A stretch of 64,000 nt of DNA from Lysinibacillus odysseyi 34hs-1 = NBRC 100172 (GCF_001591965.1 NZ_BCVX01000003.1:363906-427905), one strand, 5' to 3'; counted from the first letter of the stretch, positions 30,672 to 39,461 are shown. Numbers and translations: made by a program. The notes: generated from the sequence alone by a model not told the origin.

Positions 30672-31754
30672 TTATGTTGTAAATTTAAATGATTGCCATG
30701 GTTGAATATGCTGCAATAAAAAACGCTCCTCCTCAACTACTTTAGCTACAATATTTGTAGATCCTGCGTTGGGCATTTCCTTTAACACAATTTGAAGCTC
30801 CCCTTTATATCGTACATCTAAATTATTATCAATTGTTACATCTCCAGGTTTTAAGCTATGCGTATCATGAACGGGAAAATCACCATTTTTATAATTCACA
30901 CGTGATTGTGTACTGCGGATGACATAATCAGATATATCTCCGCGATTGAAATGGAGCTCTTTAAACAAAATATCTTCTTCCAGCTGAGTTGTTGCAGGCA
31001 TTGATATAACCTTTAGCTCCAGCTTATTTCGGTTTAATCGTCCCAATGCATGCAGCTCTTCTTCAGAAGCAAACATATTCCCGATGATTAAATCATCAAT
31101 TAAACCCGTATTCCATAAATCCTTTGCTTGCACAATGATCGGCAGCGCACGATGCTCCTCTAAAGTGGGTAAGCCATGCAGTGTTTGCTCCCAAGGTCCA
31201 AACACTGCATGTTCGGATGAAATCATAGCAGCTGTACGAAGATGATTGTCTTTAAATATCTTAGAGGTGTTTAAAAAATGCTGCCGTGAAAGCCCTGTAT
31301 ATTTTCTCGGATAAAAATTATGGCATCCAATGATATTATCTTGGTTTGGCTGGTAGGACATGATATTATCCACATATTTCGTACCATTACTAATATTTAA
31401 TTCTACCTTCAAGCCACATTCGTTTAATGACATAAAGGCCTCTTCTTGACCTGAAAACCCTAAATCCAAACGCAGAGCTGCCAAATGATAGTTCTCTTTC
31501 AAATAAGCAATATCCTTATAGGTTAATCCAAGGTCTTGAAAAACAGAAGGGGCAATATCGGCAGAAATGTCAAAGCCCAGCTCTTTTGCAAATAAGTTAA
31601 TGCGCTGTAATTTTTGCTGTTCTTTTTTATTTTCCAATGACATAAGACATGTAAAGATGCGATCAAAACCATTATCATGTGCCAGTTGAATATATCGCTG
31701 CATTTCCTCCATTGTACTATGCTGGGGATATATTGAAATACCTAATCTTCTCAT
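30672..31754 (-). CDS. mupG: MupG family 6-phospho-N-acetylmuramidase-like hydrolase (DUF871)
   Basis: 360 residues. The N-terminal TIM barrel (RRLGISIYPQHS, FDRIFTCLMS, ADIAPSVF, LRLDLGFSGQE, LNISNGTKYV, GCHNFYPRKYTGLS) covers about 1-235; the C-terminal beta domain (RSTQSRVNYKNGDF, LKPGDVTIDN) covers about 240-350. Both are typical of DUF871/MupG, which cleaves MurNAc-6-phosphate-beta-1,4-GlcNAc to MurNAc-6P and GlcNAc. The ATG at 31752-31754 follows GGAGG by 8 bases; the longer TTG-started frame is rejected. It follows the PTS permease and precedes the kinase, consistent with a pathway of import, phosphorylation, hydrolysis and kinase action. Confidence 0.88.
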   Translation of the reverse strand: MRRLGISIYPQHSTMEEMQRYIQLAHDNGFDRIFTCLMSLENKKEQQKLQRINLFAKELGFDISADIAPSVFQDLGLTYKDIAYLKENYHLAALRLDLGFSGQEEAFMSLNECGLKVELNISNGTKYVDNIMSYQPNQDNIIGCHNFYPRKYTGLSRQHFLNTSKIFKDNHLRTAAMISSEHAVFGPWEQTLHGLPTLEEHRALPIIVQAKDLWNTGLIDDLIIGNMFASEEELHALGRLNRNKLELKVISMPATTQLEEDILFKELHFNRGDISDYVIRSTQSRVNYKNGDFPVHDTHSLKPGDVTIDNNLDVRYKGELQIVLKEMPNAGSTNIVAKVVEEERFLLQHIQPWQSFKFTT

Positions 31755-31860
31755 TTGATAAACCTCCACTGACAATCAAAATTGACAAAATCTCCATAGT
31801 AACAAGGACTGACTTATTAACAATCATATACAGCCGATACCGCCTGACAGTGCGGGAGCA

Positions 31861-33138
31861 TCATTCTGATATATTTTTTTCAAGTGTATCTCTTTTGGCA
31901 ACACGGTTTGCCATTGCTATGAACGGCAGATAAATACAAACGGACAGGATAATCAGCACTAAGCTTAATACAGCGCCTTGCCAAGACTGCGTTACTAGGA
32001 ATCCGTTAATAATCGGAGGCGTTGTCCACGGAGCTACTACTGTCGCTGCTGGTACCAAGCCAATTTTTGTTGCAAAATAAGCAACAGAAACGTTAACCAT
32101 TGGTGTTAAAATAAACGGTATGAACAAAATGGGATTTAATACGATAGGCAGACCAAATAGTAATGGTTCATTAATATTGAATAGTCCCGGAGCTGCAGAT
32201 AATTTCCCCACTGTATTATATTGCTTGTTTTTCCTTGCAAAGATGAAAATCGCGATGATCAAGGCAATTGTCGTGCCTGATCCGCCCATATTAACAAATG
32301 CATCAAAAAACGGCTTGTTAACAATATACGGCGCTACTTCACCAGCCTCAAGTGCTGCAATGTTCTTCGCTATAGCATCTGCGTTAATTGTCTGCATAAA
32401 CGGATCAATTATATTGGCACCATGTACACCTAGCGTCCATAAGAATGAAGGGATAAAAGCCAAAATCAAAGCCGCCGTCCATGAATTCGTCAAGCCCATA
32501 AATGGCTCTTGAATCGTTGCATAAAATGATCCGACAATATCGGGAACATCAAATCCGACCGAAATAATTGTCCGAACTAATGCGAATAAGCCAATTGTAA
32601 TAATTGCCGGAAGTAATGCTGCAAATGATTTCGCCACTGCCGGCGGTACCCCTTCTGGCATTTTTATTAGCAGCTTGCTATTACCAGATAGCCGGCAAAA
32701 CAGCTCAGTAGAAAGTAACGAGATAATAATAGCAATAAATATTCCGCCTGTACCTGTTGTTAAACCAGTTAAGCCCCCGTCACCGAAAGTACCGAATGTT
32801 AAATAAGCGGATAGACCAATTACTCCTGCAGAAAGTCCATCTTTGTTATATCCTTTGGCAAGATTATATGAGATTGTAAATGCTAATAATAGTGAGAGGA
32901 TTGCAAACGTTGCCCCCCAAATGTTTCCACCCCATTGTTTCCAGGTGCCATCTGCCCAAATCGAGTTTAAAGCATCTTGATAAAAATCTATTGGCAGGTT
33001 ATTAACGAGTACTGCTAGAGAACCAACAATTGTCAATGGCATAATGGCAATAAACCCATCCCGGATTGCTACTAAGTGACGTTGATTTCCTATCTTGGAT
33101 GCTACAGGTACAAATTTCTCTTCTAAAAATTTGAACAT
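31861..33138 (-). CDS. PTS permease IIC, lactose/cellobiose/chitobiose family
   Basis: 425 residues, about ten membrane segments, EIIC fold of the Lac/Cel family. Visible blocks include SFYATIQEPFMGLTNSW, GVHGANIIDPFMQ, MGGSGTTIALI and NINEPLLFGLPIVLNP (the conserved NEP sugar-binding motif). Transports and phosphorylates a beta-linked disaccharide; with MupG next to it the likely substrate is MurNAc-GlcNAc, but chitobiose or cellobiose cannot be excluded from the sequence. ATG 33136-33138 is chosen, GGGGAG 8 bases upstream; a GTG one codon earlier is possible. Confidence 0.9.
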   Translation of the reverse strand: MFKFLEEKFVPVASKIGNQRHLVAIRDGFIAIMPLTIVGSLAVLVNNLPIDFYQDALNSIWADGTWKQWGGNIWGATFAILSLLLAFTISYNLAKGYNKDGLSAGVIGLSAYLTFGTFGDGGLTGLTTGTGGIFIAIIISLLSTELFCRLSGNSKLLIKMPEGVPPAVAKSFAALLPAIITIGLFALVRTIISVGFDVPDIVGSFYATIQEPFMGLTNSWTAALILAFIPSFLWTLGVHGANIIDPFMQTINADAIAKNIAALEAGEVAPYIVNKPFFDAFVNMGGSGTTIALIIAIFIFARKNKQYNTVGKLSAAPGLFNINEPLLFGLPIVLNPILFIPFILTPMVNVSVAYFATKIGLVPAATVVAPWTTPPIINGFLVTQSWQGAVLSLVLIILSVCIYLPFIAMANRVAKRDTLEKNISE

Positions 33139-33184
33139 CACATACTCTCCCCTTTGTACTTTTATTTAACATCTAAATCAGATG

Positions 33185-33505
33185 CTATTCCCCTTCGAGG
33201 CGTTCATATAATTCAATCATTTCCTGCGCAAGATCCCGGAAAGTAATCGCATTCATTAAGTGATCCTGTGCATGGATAAGCAGCATTGTTACTTCGATCT
33301 CCCCTCCTTTAGCCTCTTCTGTCAATAAAGCCGTCTGCGCATGATGCGCTTCTGTCAGCGCTTCGTTCGCCAATGAGATCTTTTCTTTTGCCTGCTCAAT
33401 ATTGCCTCTTTTTGCTAATTGAATAGCTTCCATACATTCACTTTTTGTATTACCGCTATGAACAATCAATCCCATTATGGAATTCATCATTACGTGATCT
33501 TCCAT
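33185..33505 (-). CDS. PTS IIA component, lactose/cellobiose family
   Basis: 106 residues, three-helix trimeric IIA protein. The phosphorylated histidine is His78 in LLIHAQDHLMNA, with Asp81 the trimer-core metal ligand; AHHAQT is near residue 54. Receives phosphate from HPr and passes it to the IIB cysteine. GGGGGCAGGGAA precedes the ATG. Confidence 0.94.
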   Translation of the reverse strand: MEDHVMMNSIMGLIVHSGNTKSECMEAIQLAKRGNIEQAKEKISLANEALTEAHHAQTALLTEEAKGGEIEVTMLLIHAQDHLMNAITFRDLAQEMIELYERLEGE

Positions 33506-33517
33506 TTCCCTGCCCCC

Positions 33518-33829
33518 TTACCCAATCAGCTGTAAAGCCTGCTTCAATACATTCTCACCCTTCATCATGCCATAGTCTGTCATATTAATAGTCTCGACCG
33601 GAATATTAAGATGCCTATATTTCGCTTCATATGTCCCTTTTAAATAGCGTACTTGTGGGCCAAGTAACAGTACGTCTACTTTTTTACTCGTTACAACTTT
33701 ATCTACTTCACTTTCTGCAATCGCATAAATATCAGCCTCTATATTTTGTTCCTGGGCGGCCTTTTGCATCTTTGTTACAAGCAAACTCGTACTCATTCCC
33801 GCTACGCAGACTAACACAATATTTTTCAA
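33518..33829 (-). CDS. PTS IIB component, lactose/cellobiose family
   Basis: 103 residues with the active-site cysteine at residue 8 in LVCVAGMSTSLL, a P-loop-like phosphatase fold, and LLGPQVRY further on. The start is TTG (33827-33829): AAAGGAG lies 8 bases before it, and that ribosome site sits inside the longer ATG-started frame. First gene of the IIB-IIA-IIC-mupG-kinase unit, behind two GntR-type operators. Confidence 0.92.
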   Translation of the reverse strand: MKNIVLVCVAGMSTSLLVTKMQKAAQEQNIEADIYAIAESEVDKVVTSKKVDVLLLGPQVRYLKGTYEAKYRHLNIPVETINMTDYGMMKGENVLKQALQLIG

Positions 33830-33933
33830 TGAAAACACTCCTTTGCATATTTCTTTCATTTATCTAAATATTCAGACTAATAGAAGCAAAATTGCTTTAT
33901 GGAAACCGTTTTTCTATCAACAAATTGCCGTTA

Positions 33934-33949
33934 ATTGGTCTATACCATA
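33934..33949. promoter_or_regulatory. GntR (NagR/DasR-type) operator, upstream of the PTS unit
   Basis: TTGGTCTATACCATAA around the near-perfect palindrome TGGTCTATACCA at 33936-33947, one base from the DasR/NagR consensus TGGTCTAGACCA. It lies about 105 bases upstream of the IIB start. Confidence 0.75.
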
Positions 33950-34037
33950 ATATGTTTTTCTCTCTTTGTTCTCCCTCTCTATATTAGACAAATAACGTTC
34001 TATTGAATTGACGACTGTATATTGCTAACAGAAAATA

Positions 34038-34053
34038 ACTGGTATAGTCCACA
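34038..34053. promoter_or_regulatory. Second GntR-type operator upstream of the PTS unit
   Basis: TGGTATAGTCCA at 34040-34051, two mismatches from a perfect TGGTATAGACCA-type palindrome and 104 bases from the first site, close to ten helical turns. Confidence 0.65.
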
Positions 34054-34100
34054 AAAAAACTTAAAATTTTTTTGTACTGGCTGTCGTTTACACTCTTTTC

Positions 34101-35279
34101 TTAGAAATACTCAAAAAATGCGGGAAAACTGACCGGCAGAGCTTTTTGCCAATTCAGTGCAGTTCTTTCAGCTATTTTCTTTCCGGACAACGGTAAAACA
34201 TCTTTCACTGAGAGATACCCTACCATCATGGCTGAAAATAGATTAATAGATAAATGTAATACATACTGATCTTCCACCTTATCTTCATCCATTATCGATA
34301 CATGACCACCGCTGCCTATTTGAAATAAATGCTCATTCCAAGGGCATATAGGATCCTGAAGGCGAATAAATAGTCGCTGCTGTATTTCGCCCCATGGATA
34401 ACACTTCATAAATTCAAATGCATCTACCACTCTTACCATTACGTCTTGAGTTATTTCTCTTTTAAATTGCGGCTGGTCAAATTGAAAGCCAAAATGAGAT
34501 GCAACCGATGTAGCTCCTATGATTTTCTCTACACTTGCTTTATGAGAGGTTATAAAGCGCCAAATTGCCTGCTCTGCATCTATACCTTCTGCATAAAAAT
34601 CCTTGATATGAAATAGTAAGTCTTTTATTTCATAACGAAGATACCCGGCTATTTTATTTTCATTATTATAGTAAGCTATAAAATGACTTTCAGGCTCTCT
34701 TCTCTCTATCCTTTGCCACCATGCTTTGTTTCTTATCATCCCTCCATTGCAGCCTAATATATGATTATTATGAAATTGCCGAATCTCTCCGAATATCTCA
34801 TCGTTCATCCATTCAAAGCTGAAGCGTTTTACATTATCTGATTGCCGGCCAAAATTCGGAAATGCTTCTATCGGTATTGTGTAATGTAGCTTATCAAAAA
34901 ACAGCTCCCACCCAAAATAGCGGTAAAAGGATACTGAATACGGGGCAAGAACGGAAATCCATTGACCATTTTGGCGCATTTCCTTTAGGGCTCTTTTCAT
35001 CAGCATCTTTATAACTCCTCTGCCGCGATATTCCGGATATGTTGCTACAAAGCCGAGCCCGCCCATTTTATATTGGACACCGTGCACCATCATATTAAGC
35101 GGCAGCACTAATATTTGCCCTACAATCTTTTCTTTATCATATGCTCCGAGCGTCGTACTATGCTCAATCCAATAATGGAAGTCTGCACGCCGAGCTCCCT
35201 CATATTTTTTAGGAAAGCTGTAGTCTCTCAGGCGATGTATTTGCTGATAATCTTCCATTGGCACCAGCTTTATATCCAT
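34101..35279 (-). CDS. Eis-like GNAT acetyltransferase
   Basis: 392 residues of the Eis family. An N-terminal GNAT domain with the acetyl-CoA loop ATYPEYRGRGVIKMLMKRAL at about 80-100 is followed by a second GNAT-like half and a C-terminal sterol-carrier-like domain (about 290-390), ending in FFEYF with the carboxylate group typical of the family. Eis-type enzymes acetylate aminoglycosides or other amines; the substrate here is unknown. The position between ptsI and the IIB gene hints at an amino-sugar or muropeptide-related substrate, but that is inference. GGGGGAG lies 5 bases before the ATG. Confidence 0.85.
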   Translation of the reverse strand: MDIKLVPMEDYQQIHRLRDYSFPKKYEGARRADFHYWIEHSTTLGAYDKEKIVGQILVLPLNMMVHGVQYKMGGLGFVATYPEYRGRGVIKMLMKRALKEMRQNGQWISVLAPYSVSFYRYFGWELFFDKLHYTIPIEAFPNFGRQSDNVKRFSFEWMNDEIFGEIRQFHNNHILGCNGGMIRNKAWWQRIERREPESHFIAYYNNENKIAGYLRYEIKDLLFHIKDFYAEGIDAEQAIWRFITSHKASVEKIIGATSVASHFGFQFDQPQFKREITQDVMVRVVDAFEFMKCYPWGEIQQRLFIRLQDPICPWNEHLFQIGSGGHVSIMDEDKVEDQYVLHLSINLFSAMMVGYLSVKDVLPLSGKKIAERTALNWQKALPVSFPAFFEYF

Positions 35280-35345
35280 AATGTCTCCCCCTTTGATATA
35301 TTAGGGACATTCCTTCTGCACTCTATTTGCTACCCCAAAATACCC

Positions 35346-37064
35346 TTACTCTGCAGAGGTAAGGTGTTTCTGGACATAGCTCTCTACATCACCTGCCGTT
35401 GCCAACTTTAAAATGGTTTCAATATGTGCAGTTAGCTGTTCCTTGGATAGTTTAGAAATTTGTGCCCTCGTTTTTAAAATGGAGGAAGCATCCATTGAAA
35501 ATTCATCAAGCCCCAAACCGAGCAGGATGGGAACGGCAACCTTATCTCCCGCCATTTCGCCACACATACCAACCCATTTTCCATGCTGTTTCGCTGCATC
35601 AATTACCATCTTGATGAGACGCAGAACAGCAGGGTGGCAAGGCTGATATAAAGCTGACACATTCTCATTCATACGGTCAACTGCTACTGTATATTGAATA
35701 AGATCATTCGTACCAATAGAGAGAAAATCTGCTTCTTGTGCAAATATATCAGCGATGATGGCGGCAGAAGGTATTTCAATCATCAATCCAATTTCTATCG
35801 TCTCCGACACGGCGGCTCCACTGCTGACTAAGCGCTTCTTTTCTTCATATAGCAGTTCTTTTGCTGCTCTGAACTCATCTACCGTTGCAATCATCGGAAA
35901 CATGATTTTTAAGTTACCATATACACTAGCCCGTAATAATGCTCTTAACTGGCTGCGGAACATTTTCTGTTCTTGTAAACATAATCGGATTGCACGATAT
36001 CCTAGAAATGGATTCATCTCAGATGGCAGCTCTAAATAAGGCAGTTGCTTATCACCCCCGATATCCAACGTACGTACAACTACCGGTTTTCCCTGCATCT
36101 TCTCTAATATTTGGCGATAAACGGTAAACTGTTCCTCTTCATCCGGAAGCCTCTGCCTTTCCATATACAAAAACTCTGTACGGAAAAGACCGATACCTTC
36201 TGCACCCGCTTCAAGTATTTTTTCCACGTCTTCCGGTTTGCCGATATTGCCAGCAATTTCAACCCGGTAACCATCTGCACTTATACTGGCTAATGAGCGA
36301 TAGGGTGCTAGTTTTTGCTCTACCATTAAGTATCTATTTTGCTGCACTTCATATTGTTCAAATATTTCTCTTGATGCATCTACAATAATTTTACCTGCTG
36401 CCCCATCAACAATAATTTTTGTTCCATGTTTTATACATGCTGTTGCATTTTTCGTACCTACAACTGCGGGAATACCCATTGTTCTCGCTAAAATAGCTGA
36501 ATGGGAAGTTTTCCCGCCAATATCTGTTACAAAGCCTTTTACATATGCAGTATCTAATTGAGCTGTTATAGACGGTGTTAAATCTTTCGCTACAATGATG
36601 ATATCAGAAGATAGCCGGCTGTAATCAGGTATTTCCACCTTTAGCAAGCGGGCCAGTAACCGTTTTGAGACATCGCTTACATCCGCTGCTCGCTCCCTCA
36701 TATAATCATTGTCCATTTGTTCAAACAGGACTATATACATTGTTGAAACTTCATGTAAAGCGCATTCGGCATTCATGCCATTACTAATTTTTGCTTCAAT
36801 AGCTCCCACTATCTCCGGGTCCTCAAGCAGCAGCAGATGCGCTGCAAATATTGCTGCCTTCTCTTCCCCTAACTTACTTTCAGCCATTACCAGAGTTTCC
36901 TGCAGGTCTTTTTTCGTTTGGGTAATCGCTTCCTGTAAGCGCTTTATTTCTGATTTAGTATCCGATACAAAAAATTTTTCAAATGATAGGTCAGGTTCAA
37001 CCAGGCAATAAGCATTTGCTATCGCTATTCCATCCGATACAGCAATCCCCTGAAGCTCTAACAT
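35346..37064 (-). CDS. ptsI: PTS enzyme I (PEP-protein phosphotransferase)
   Basis: 572 residues. Phosphohistidine His188 lies in DIGGKTSHSAILARTMG; the HPr-binding helical domain is at about 25-145; the C-terminal PEP-binding TIM barrel (about 255-540) has GLFRTEFLYM, DIGGDKQLPYL, GTNDLIQYT and GMCGEMAG (active-site Cys). Transfers phosphate from PEP to HPr. Its start overlaps the HPr gene by 7 bases. Being inside a dedicated sugar cluster rather than a stand-alone ptsHI is notable; whether the genome has another ptsHI cannot be seen. Confidence 0.94.
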   Translation of the reverse strand: MLELQGIAVSDGIAIANAYCLVEPDLSFEKFFVSDTKSEIKRLQEAITQTKKDLQETLVMAESKLGEEKAAIFAAHLLLLEDPEIVGAIEAKISNGMNAECALHEVSTMYIVLFEQMDNDYMRERAADVSDVSKRLLARLLKVEIPDYSRLSSDIIIVAKDLTPSITAQLDTAYVKGFVTDIGGKTSHSAILARTMGIPAVVGTKNATACIKHGTKIIVDGAAGKIIVDASREIFEQYEVQQNRYLMVEQKLAPYRSLASISADGYRVEIAGNIGKPEDVEKILEAGAEGIGLFRTEFLYMERQRLPDEEEQFTVYRQILEKMQGKPVVVRTLDIGGDKQLPYLELPSEMNPFLGYRAIRLCLQEQKMFRSQLRALLRASVYGNLKIMFPMIATVDEFRAAKELLYEEKKRLVSSGAAVSETIEIGLMIEIPSAAIIADIFAQEADFLSIGTNDLIQYTVAVDRMNENVSALYQPCHPAVLRLIKMVIDAAKQHGKWVGMCGEMAGDKVAVPILLGLGLDEFSMDASSILKTRAQISKLSKEQLTAHIETILKLATAGDVESYVQKHLTSAE

Positions 37065-37327
37065 TCTTCGCCAATTCCTTTAGTTGACATGATTTCAGAT
37101 ACTGCTTGCATCAATGGCTCTGCATCCGGACCATTGGCTGAAATTTTCACTATACTACCTGGTGCCACCCCTTGCGACAGGACGCCTACAATGGATTTCA
37201 TATTTACCGATTTGTCTTTGTACGTGAGCTGTACCTCTGCTTCAAAAGGCATGACAGCATTTACTAATAACGCAATAGGTCTGGCATGCAAGCCTTCAGT
37301 GGCAGTAATTTTAAAGTCTTTTTCCAT
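37058..37327 (-). CDS. ptsH: Phosphocarrier protein HPr
   Basis: 89 residues. The active histidine is His14 in GLHARP, and the regulatory serine is Ser45 in MKSIVGVL, the site HPr kinase phosphorylates for carbon catabolite control. Both are intact, so this could be either a regular HPr or a cluster-specific one. GGGAGG lies 8 bases before the ATG, and the gene overlaps ptsI. Confidence 0.94.
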   Translation of the reverse strand: MEKDFKITATEGLHARPIALLVNAVMPFEAEVQLTYKDKSVNMKSIVGVLSQGVAPGSIVKISANGPDAEPLMQAVSEIMSTKGIGEEC

Positions 37328-37345
37328 TTTATATCCCTCCCGATT

Positions 37346-38065
37346 TTACTCAAAATTAATACGGTGCTGATATTTAGTAATCATCTCGGTGTTATGTGTC
37401 TCACTATTTGAAATATTCGCACTCTCAAACACAGGAAATGTCCCTGTTTTTTTGAATACTTTCTCTATAACTAAGCTGAACAATCCATTCAAAAGTGTAG
37501 AGCCAATAACTGTTGAAGCCGGGGCATATGGCAGCCCTTGATGATTTAATATACCATCGCCTACTGGGATATGAGTATCCACCACAAGATTCACGACATC
37601 CTCTAATCTTTTACCACCAGAATGCTTAGATTCATAATTCCGGTAATTTAGTGATTGAAGGGACATTACAAATATATCCGAAGACCTGGCAAGTATAGCT
37701 GCGTCTATCGGAGCGCAATTTCTTCCGGATGTGGATATTACAAGTAAACTATCATTCTCCTGAAAATCAAAACAATGTCTATAGCGTTGAATAATCGTCG
37801 GATCTTTCTCGTTCTTAGAGGAAGTCAATGCACCTGCTTGCAGCGTCAAAGGCCCTATAGTAATAGGCCGCACCGGTACGAGACCGCCAGCACGATAAAA
37901 AGCTTCCTGCGCCAATAAATAGGAATGCCCGCAGCCGAATAATTGGAGAATTCCTCCTTTCTCTATACGTTCAGCAATAATTTGTGCGGCCAATTCTAAT
38001 TTTGGCTGTTCCTTTTCCAAGACAGATTGCAGTAATTCCTGTATTTTTCTGAAATATGGATGCAC
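37346..38065 (-). CDS. SIS-domain sugar-phosphate-binding protein (UPF0309 type)
   Basis: 239 residues, one SIS domain: GGILQLFGCGHSYLLAQEAFYRAGG near residue 37 and LLVISTSGRNCAPIDAA near 106 form the sugar-phosphate-binding loops. It is shorter than, and lacks the signature of, MurNAc-6P etherase (MurQ). Likely an isomerase-type or regulatory SIS protein acting on an amino-sugar phosphate; the reaction is not known to me. The start is GTG (38063-38065) with AAAGG 7-8 bases upstream. It sits 4 bases after gntR and 18 before ptsH, so all belong to one operon. Confidence 0.8.
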   Translation of the reverse strand: MHPYFRKIQELLQSVLEKEQPKLELAAQIIAERIEKGGILQLFGCGHSYLLAQEAFYRAGGLVPVRPITIGPLTLQAGALTSSKNEKDPTIIQRYRHCFDFQENDSLLVISTSGRNCAPIDAAILARSSDIFVMSLQSLNYRNYESKHSGGKRLEDVVNLVVDTHIPVGDGILNHQGLPYAPASTVIGSTLLNGLFSLVIEKVFKKTGTFPVFESANISNSETHNTEMITKYQHRINFE

Positions 38066-38069
38066 TGTA

Positions 38070-38792
38070 TCACCTTTTTATTTCACTAATAAATTTATAG
38101 CGATCCGCTCGATACGTACTACGTACCAATTCAAATGGAATTCCATCGCTCAAAAAACTAATACGCTTTATAATTAAGACAGGTGCTGCTGTTCCGATTT
38201 GGAGATATTTGCAATCTTCCTTGCCCACAATTGCTGCTTCCATTTGCTGAATGGCATTGCCGATTTTCTGATGGAATCTCGCTTCAATTAATGCATAAAG
38301 AGATCCCATTACCTTCTTTTCATCCAGATCAGGATATATCTTAACTGGTATATAAGTTCTTTCAATGGCCATCGGTTTTGTATTGGCATACCGTATACGT
38401 ACAACGAAGAATACCTCCTCGCCCCGCTCCAATAATAAATCATGGGCAATATCAACCGGTGGAACGATTTTCTCAAAACGCAGTACTTTACTGCTCGGCT
38501 CCATGCCTCTTGCACGCATATCTTCTGTAAAACTTGTTAGTCCCATTAAAGGCTGTTCGAATTTTGGGTTTGCAACATATGTGCCTCTTCCTTTTTCGCG
38601 ATACAGCAATCCGCTGTTCACTAAATTCGTAATCGCCTGTCTAACTGTCATTCGACTTACATCAAATTGCATTGATAATTCCCGTTCAGATGGTATGTTC
38701 TCCCCTATTCCGTATTCCTCTAAATAAATACGCTGCTTTATGAGTTCTTCTATTTGTATATAGATAGGTATGTGAGAGTTTTTTTCCAGCAA
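38070..38792 (-). CDS. GntR/HutC-family transcriptional regulator, NagR-like
   Basis: 240 residues. The N-terminal winged helix (IYIQIEELIKQRI, IPSERELSMQFDVSRMTVRQAI, YREKGRGTYV) is followed by a UTRA effector-binding domain from about 90 to the end (SFTEDMRARGMEPSSKV, AIERTYIP, RSTYRADRYKF). NagR/DasR relatives bind GlcNAc-6P or GlcN-6P and sites of the TGGTCTAGACCA type; three such sites lie in this cluster. The start is probably TTG (38790-38792) with GGAAGG 8 bases upstream; a GTG three codons earlier overlaps that ribosome site. First gene of the regulator-SIS-ptsH-ptsI-acetyltransferase unit. Confidence 0.88.
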   Translation of the reverse strand: MLEKNSHIPIYIQIEELIKQRIYLEEYGIGENIPSERELSMQFDVSRMTVRQAITNLVNSGLLYREKGRGTYVANPKFEQPLMGLTSFTEDMRARGMEPSSKVLRFEKIVPPVDIAHDLLLERGEEVFFVVRIRYANTKPMAIERTYIPVKIYPDLDEKKVMGSLYALIEARFHQKIGNAIQQMEAAIVGKEDCKYLQIGTAAPVLIIKRISFLSDGIPFELVRSTYRADRYKFISEIKR

Positions 38793-38819
38793 TGATTGCA
38801 CCTTCCTTATTACTACATT

Positions 38820-39002
38820 CTACTTTTCAAATACAACCTTTCCCAAGGCTTTCCCAATTGACCCAATCGAGTGAATCATCTTAGTAGCTAAAGAGGCTGT
38901 TACCCTTCCTTTACTAGAAATCGTGTCATTTGATGAAGTGCTCCACCTTCTTGCATAGCCCAGAACCAATTTTACAAATTCGTCCACCTCCGAAAAATAC
39001 AT
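38820..39002 (-). CDS. Possible 60-residue amphipathic peptide
   Basis: Reading frame upstream of gntR, same strand. It ends in a long amphipathic stretch, ATKMIHSIGSIGKALGKVVF, with the look of a small membrane-active or leader peptide. No good ribosome site precedes the ATG, although GGAGGTG lies inside the frame. It may be a short regulatory or bacteriocin-like ORF, or the decayed end of a larger gene. I do not recognise it. Confidence 0.3.
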   Translation of the reverse strand: MYFSEVDEFVKLVLGYARRWSTSSNDTISSKGRVTASLATKMIHSIGSIGKALGKVVFEK

Positions 39003-39126
39003 TACCTATAAGTGGTACTTCAGTGGAGTTTGTTTTTTGAACACTTTTTATGAACAGCGTGTTGCTCTATTAAATCCCCCCTAAACATAATAATTTTATA
39101 ATTATTAAAAAGCTGGATGTATTAAT

Positions 39127-39146
39127 AGGTATAGTTGTCTATACCA
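39127..39146. promoter_or_regulatory. GntR-type operator upstream of the regulator unit
   Basis: Inverted repeat AGGTATAG-TTGT-CTATACCA; its right half (GTCTATACCA) matches ten bases of the site at 33936-33947. It is about 335 bases upstream of the gntR start, so it would suit the promoter of the short frame at 39002 or a longer leader. Confidence 0.6.
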
Positions 39147-39461
39147 ATTTTAAGACCATATTTGGTGAAAATTATTTTACCTGTCATTCATTATTCACTT
39201 AAATTTCCAGCAAATTGTATCTGTTCACATGTAGCCTGAATTATCGTCAATTGGCTTTAAACAGGCTTAACGGGATATTTAGGAGTCACTCACCGCCGGA
39301 CAAATCTCTACTTTATATTAATCAGCAGCACCTTAAACGGGGCTCTCTTTCCATTGTATTCAATACTGTATCTTTTTATTTCCATTAAAGCTTATGGGGA
39401 ACTGTATTCTTATCAAAGAAAAAGTAAACGAGGTATGGGGGCATTTGAGTTTACGCATAAA

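Noticed and set aside
33899..33914. Possible catabolite-responsive (cre) site ATGGAAACCGTTTTTC
   Set aside because: It has an extra base relative to the cre consensus at the central CG, so the match is not good enough, although catabolite control of the PTS unit would be expected.
37346..38065. SIS-domain protein as MurQ (MurNAc-6P etherase)
   Set aside because: It is about 60 residues shorter than MurQ and lacks the MurQ signature; it resembles the UPF0309 SIS group instead.
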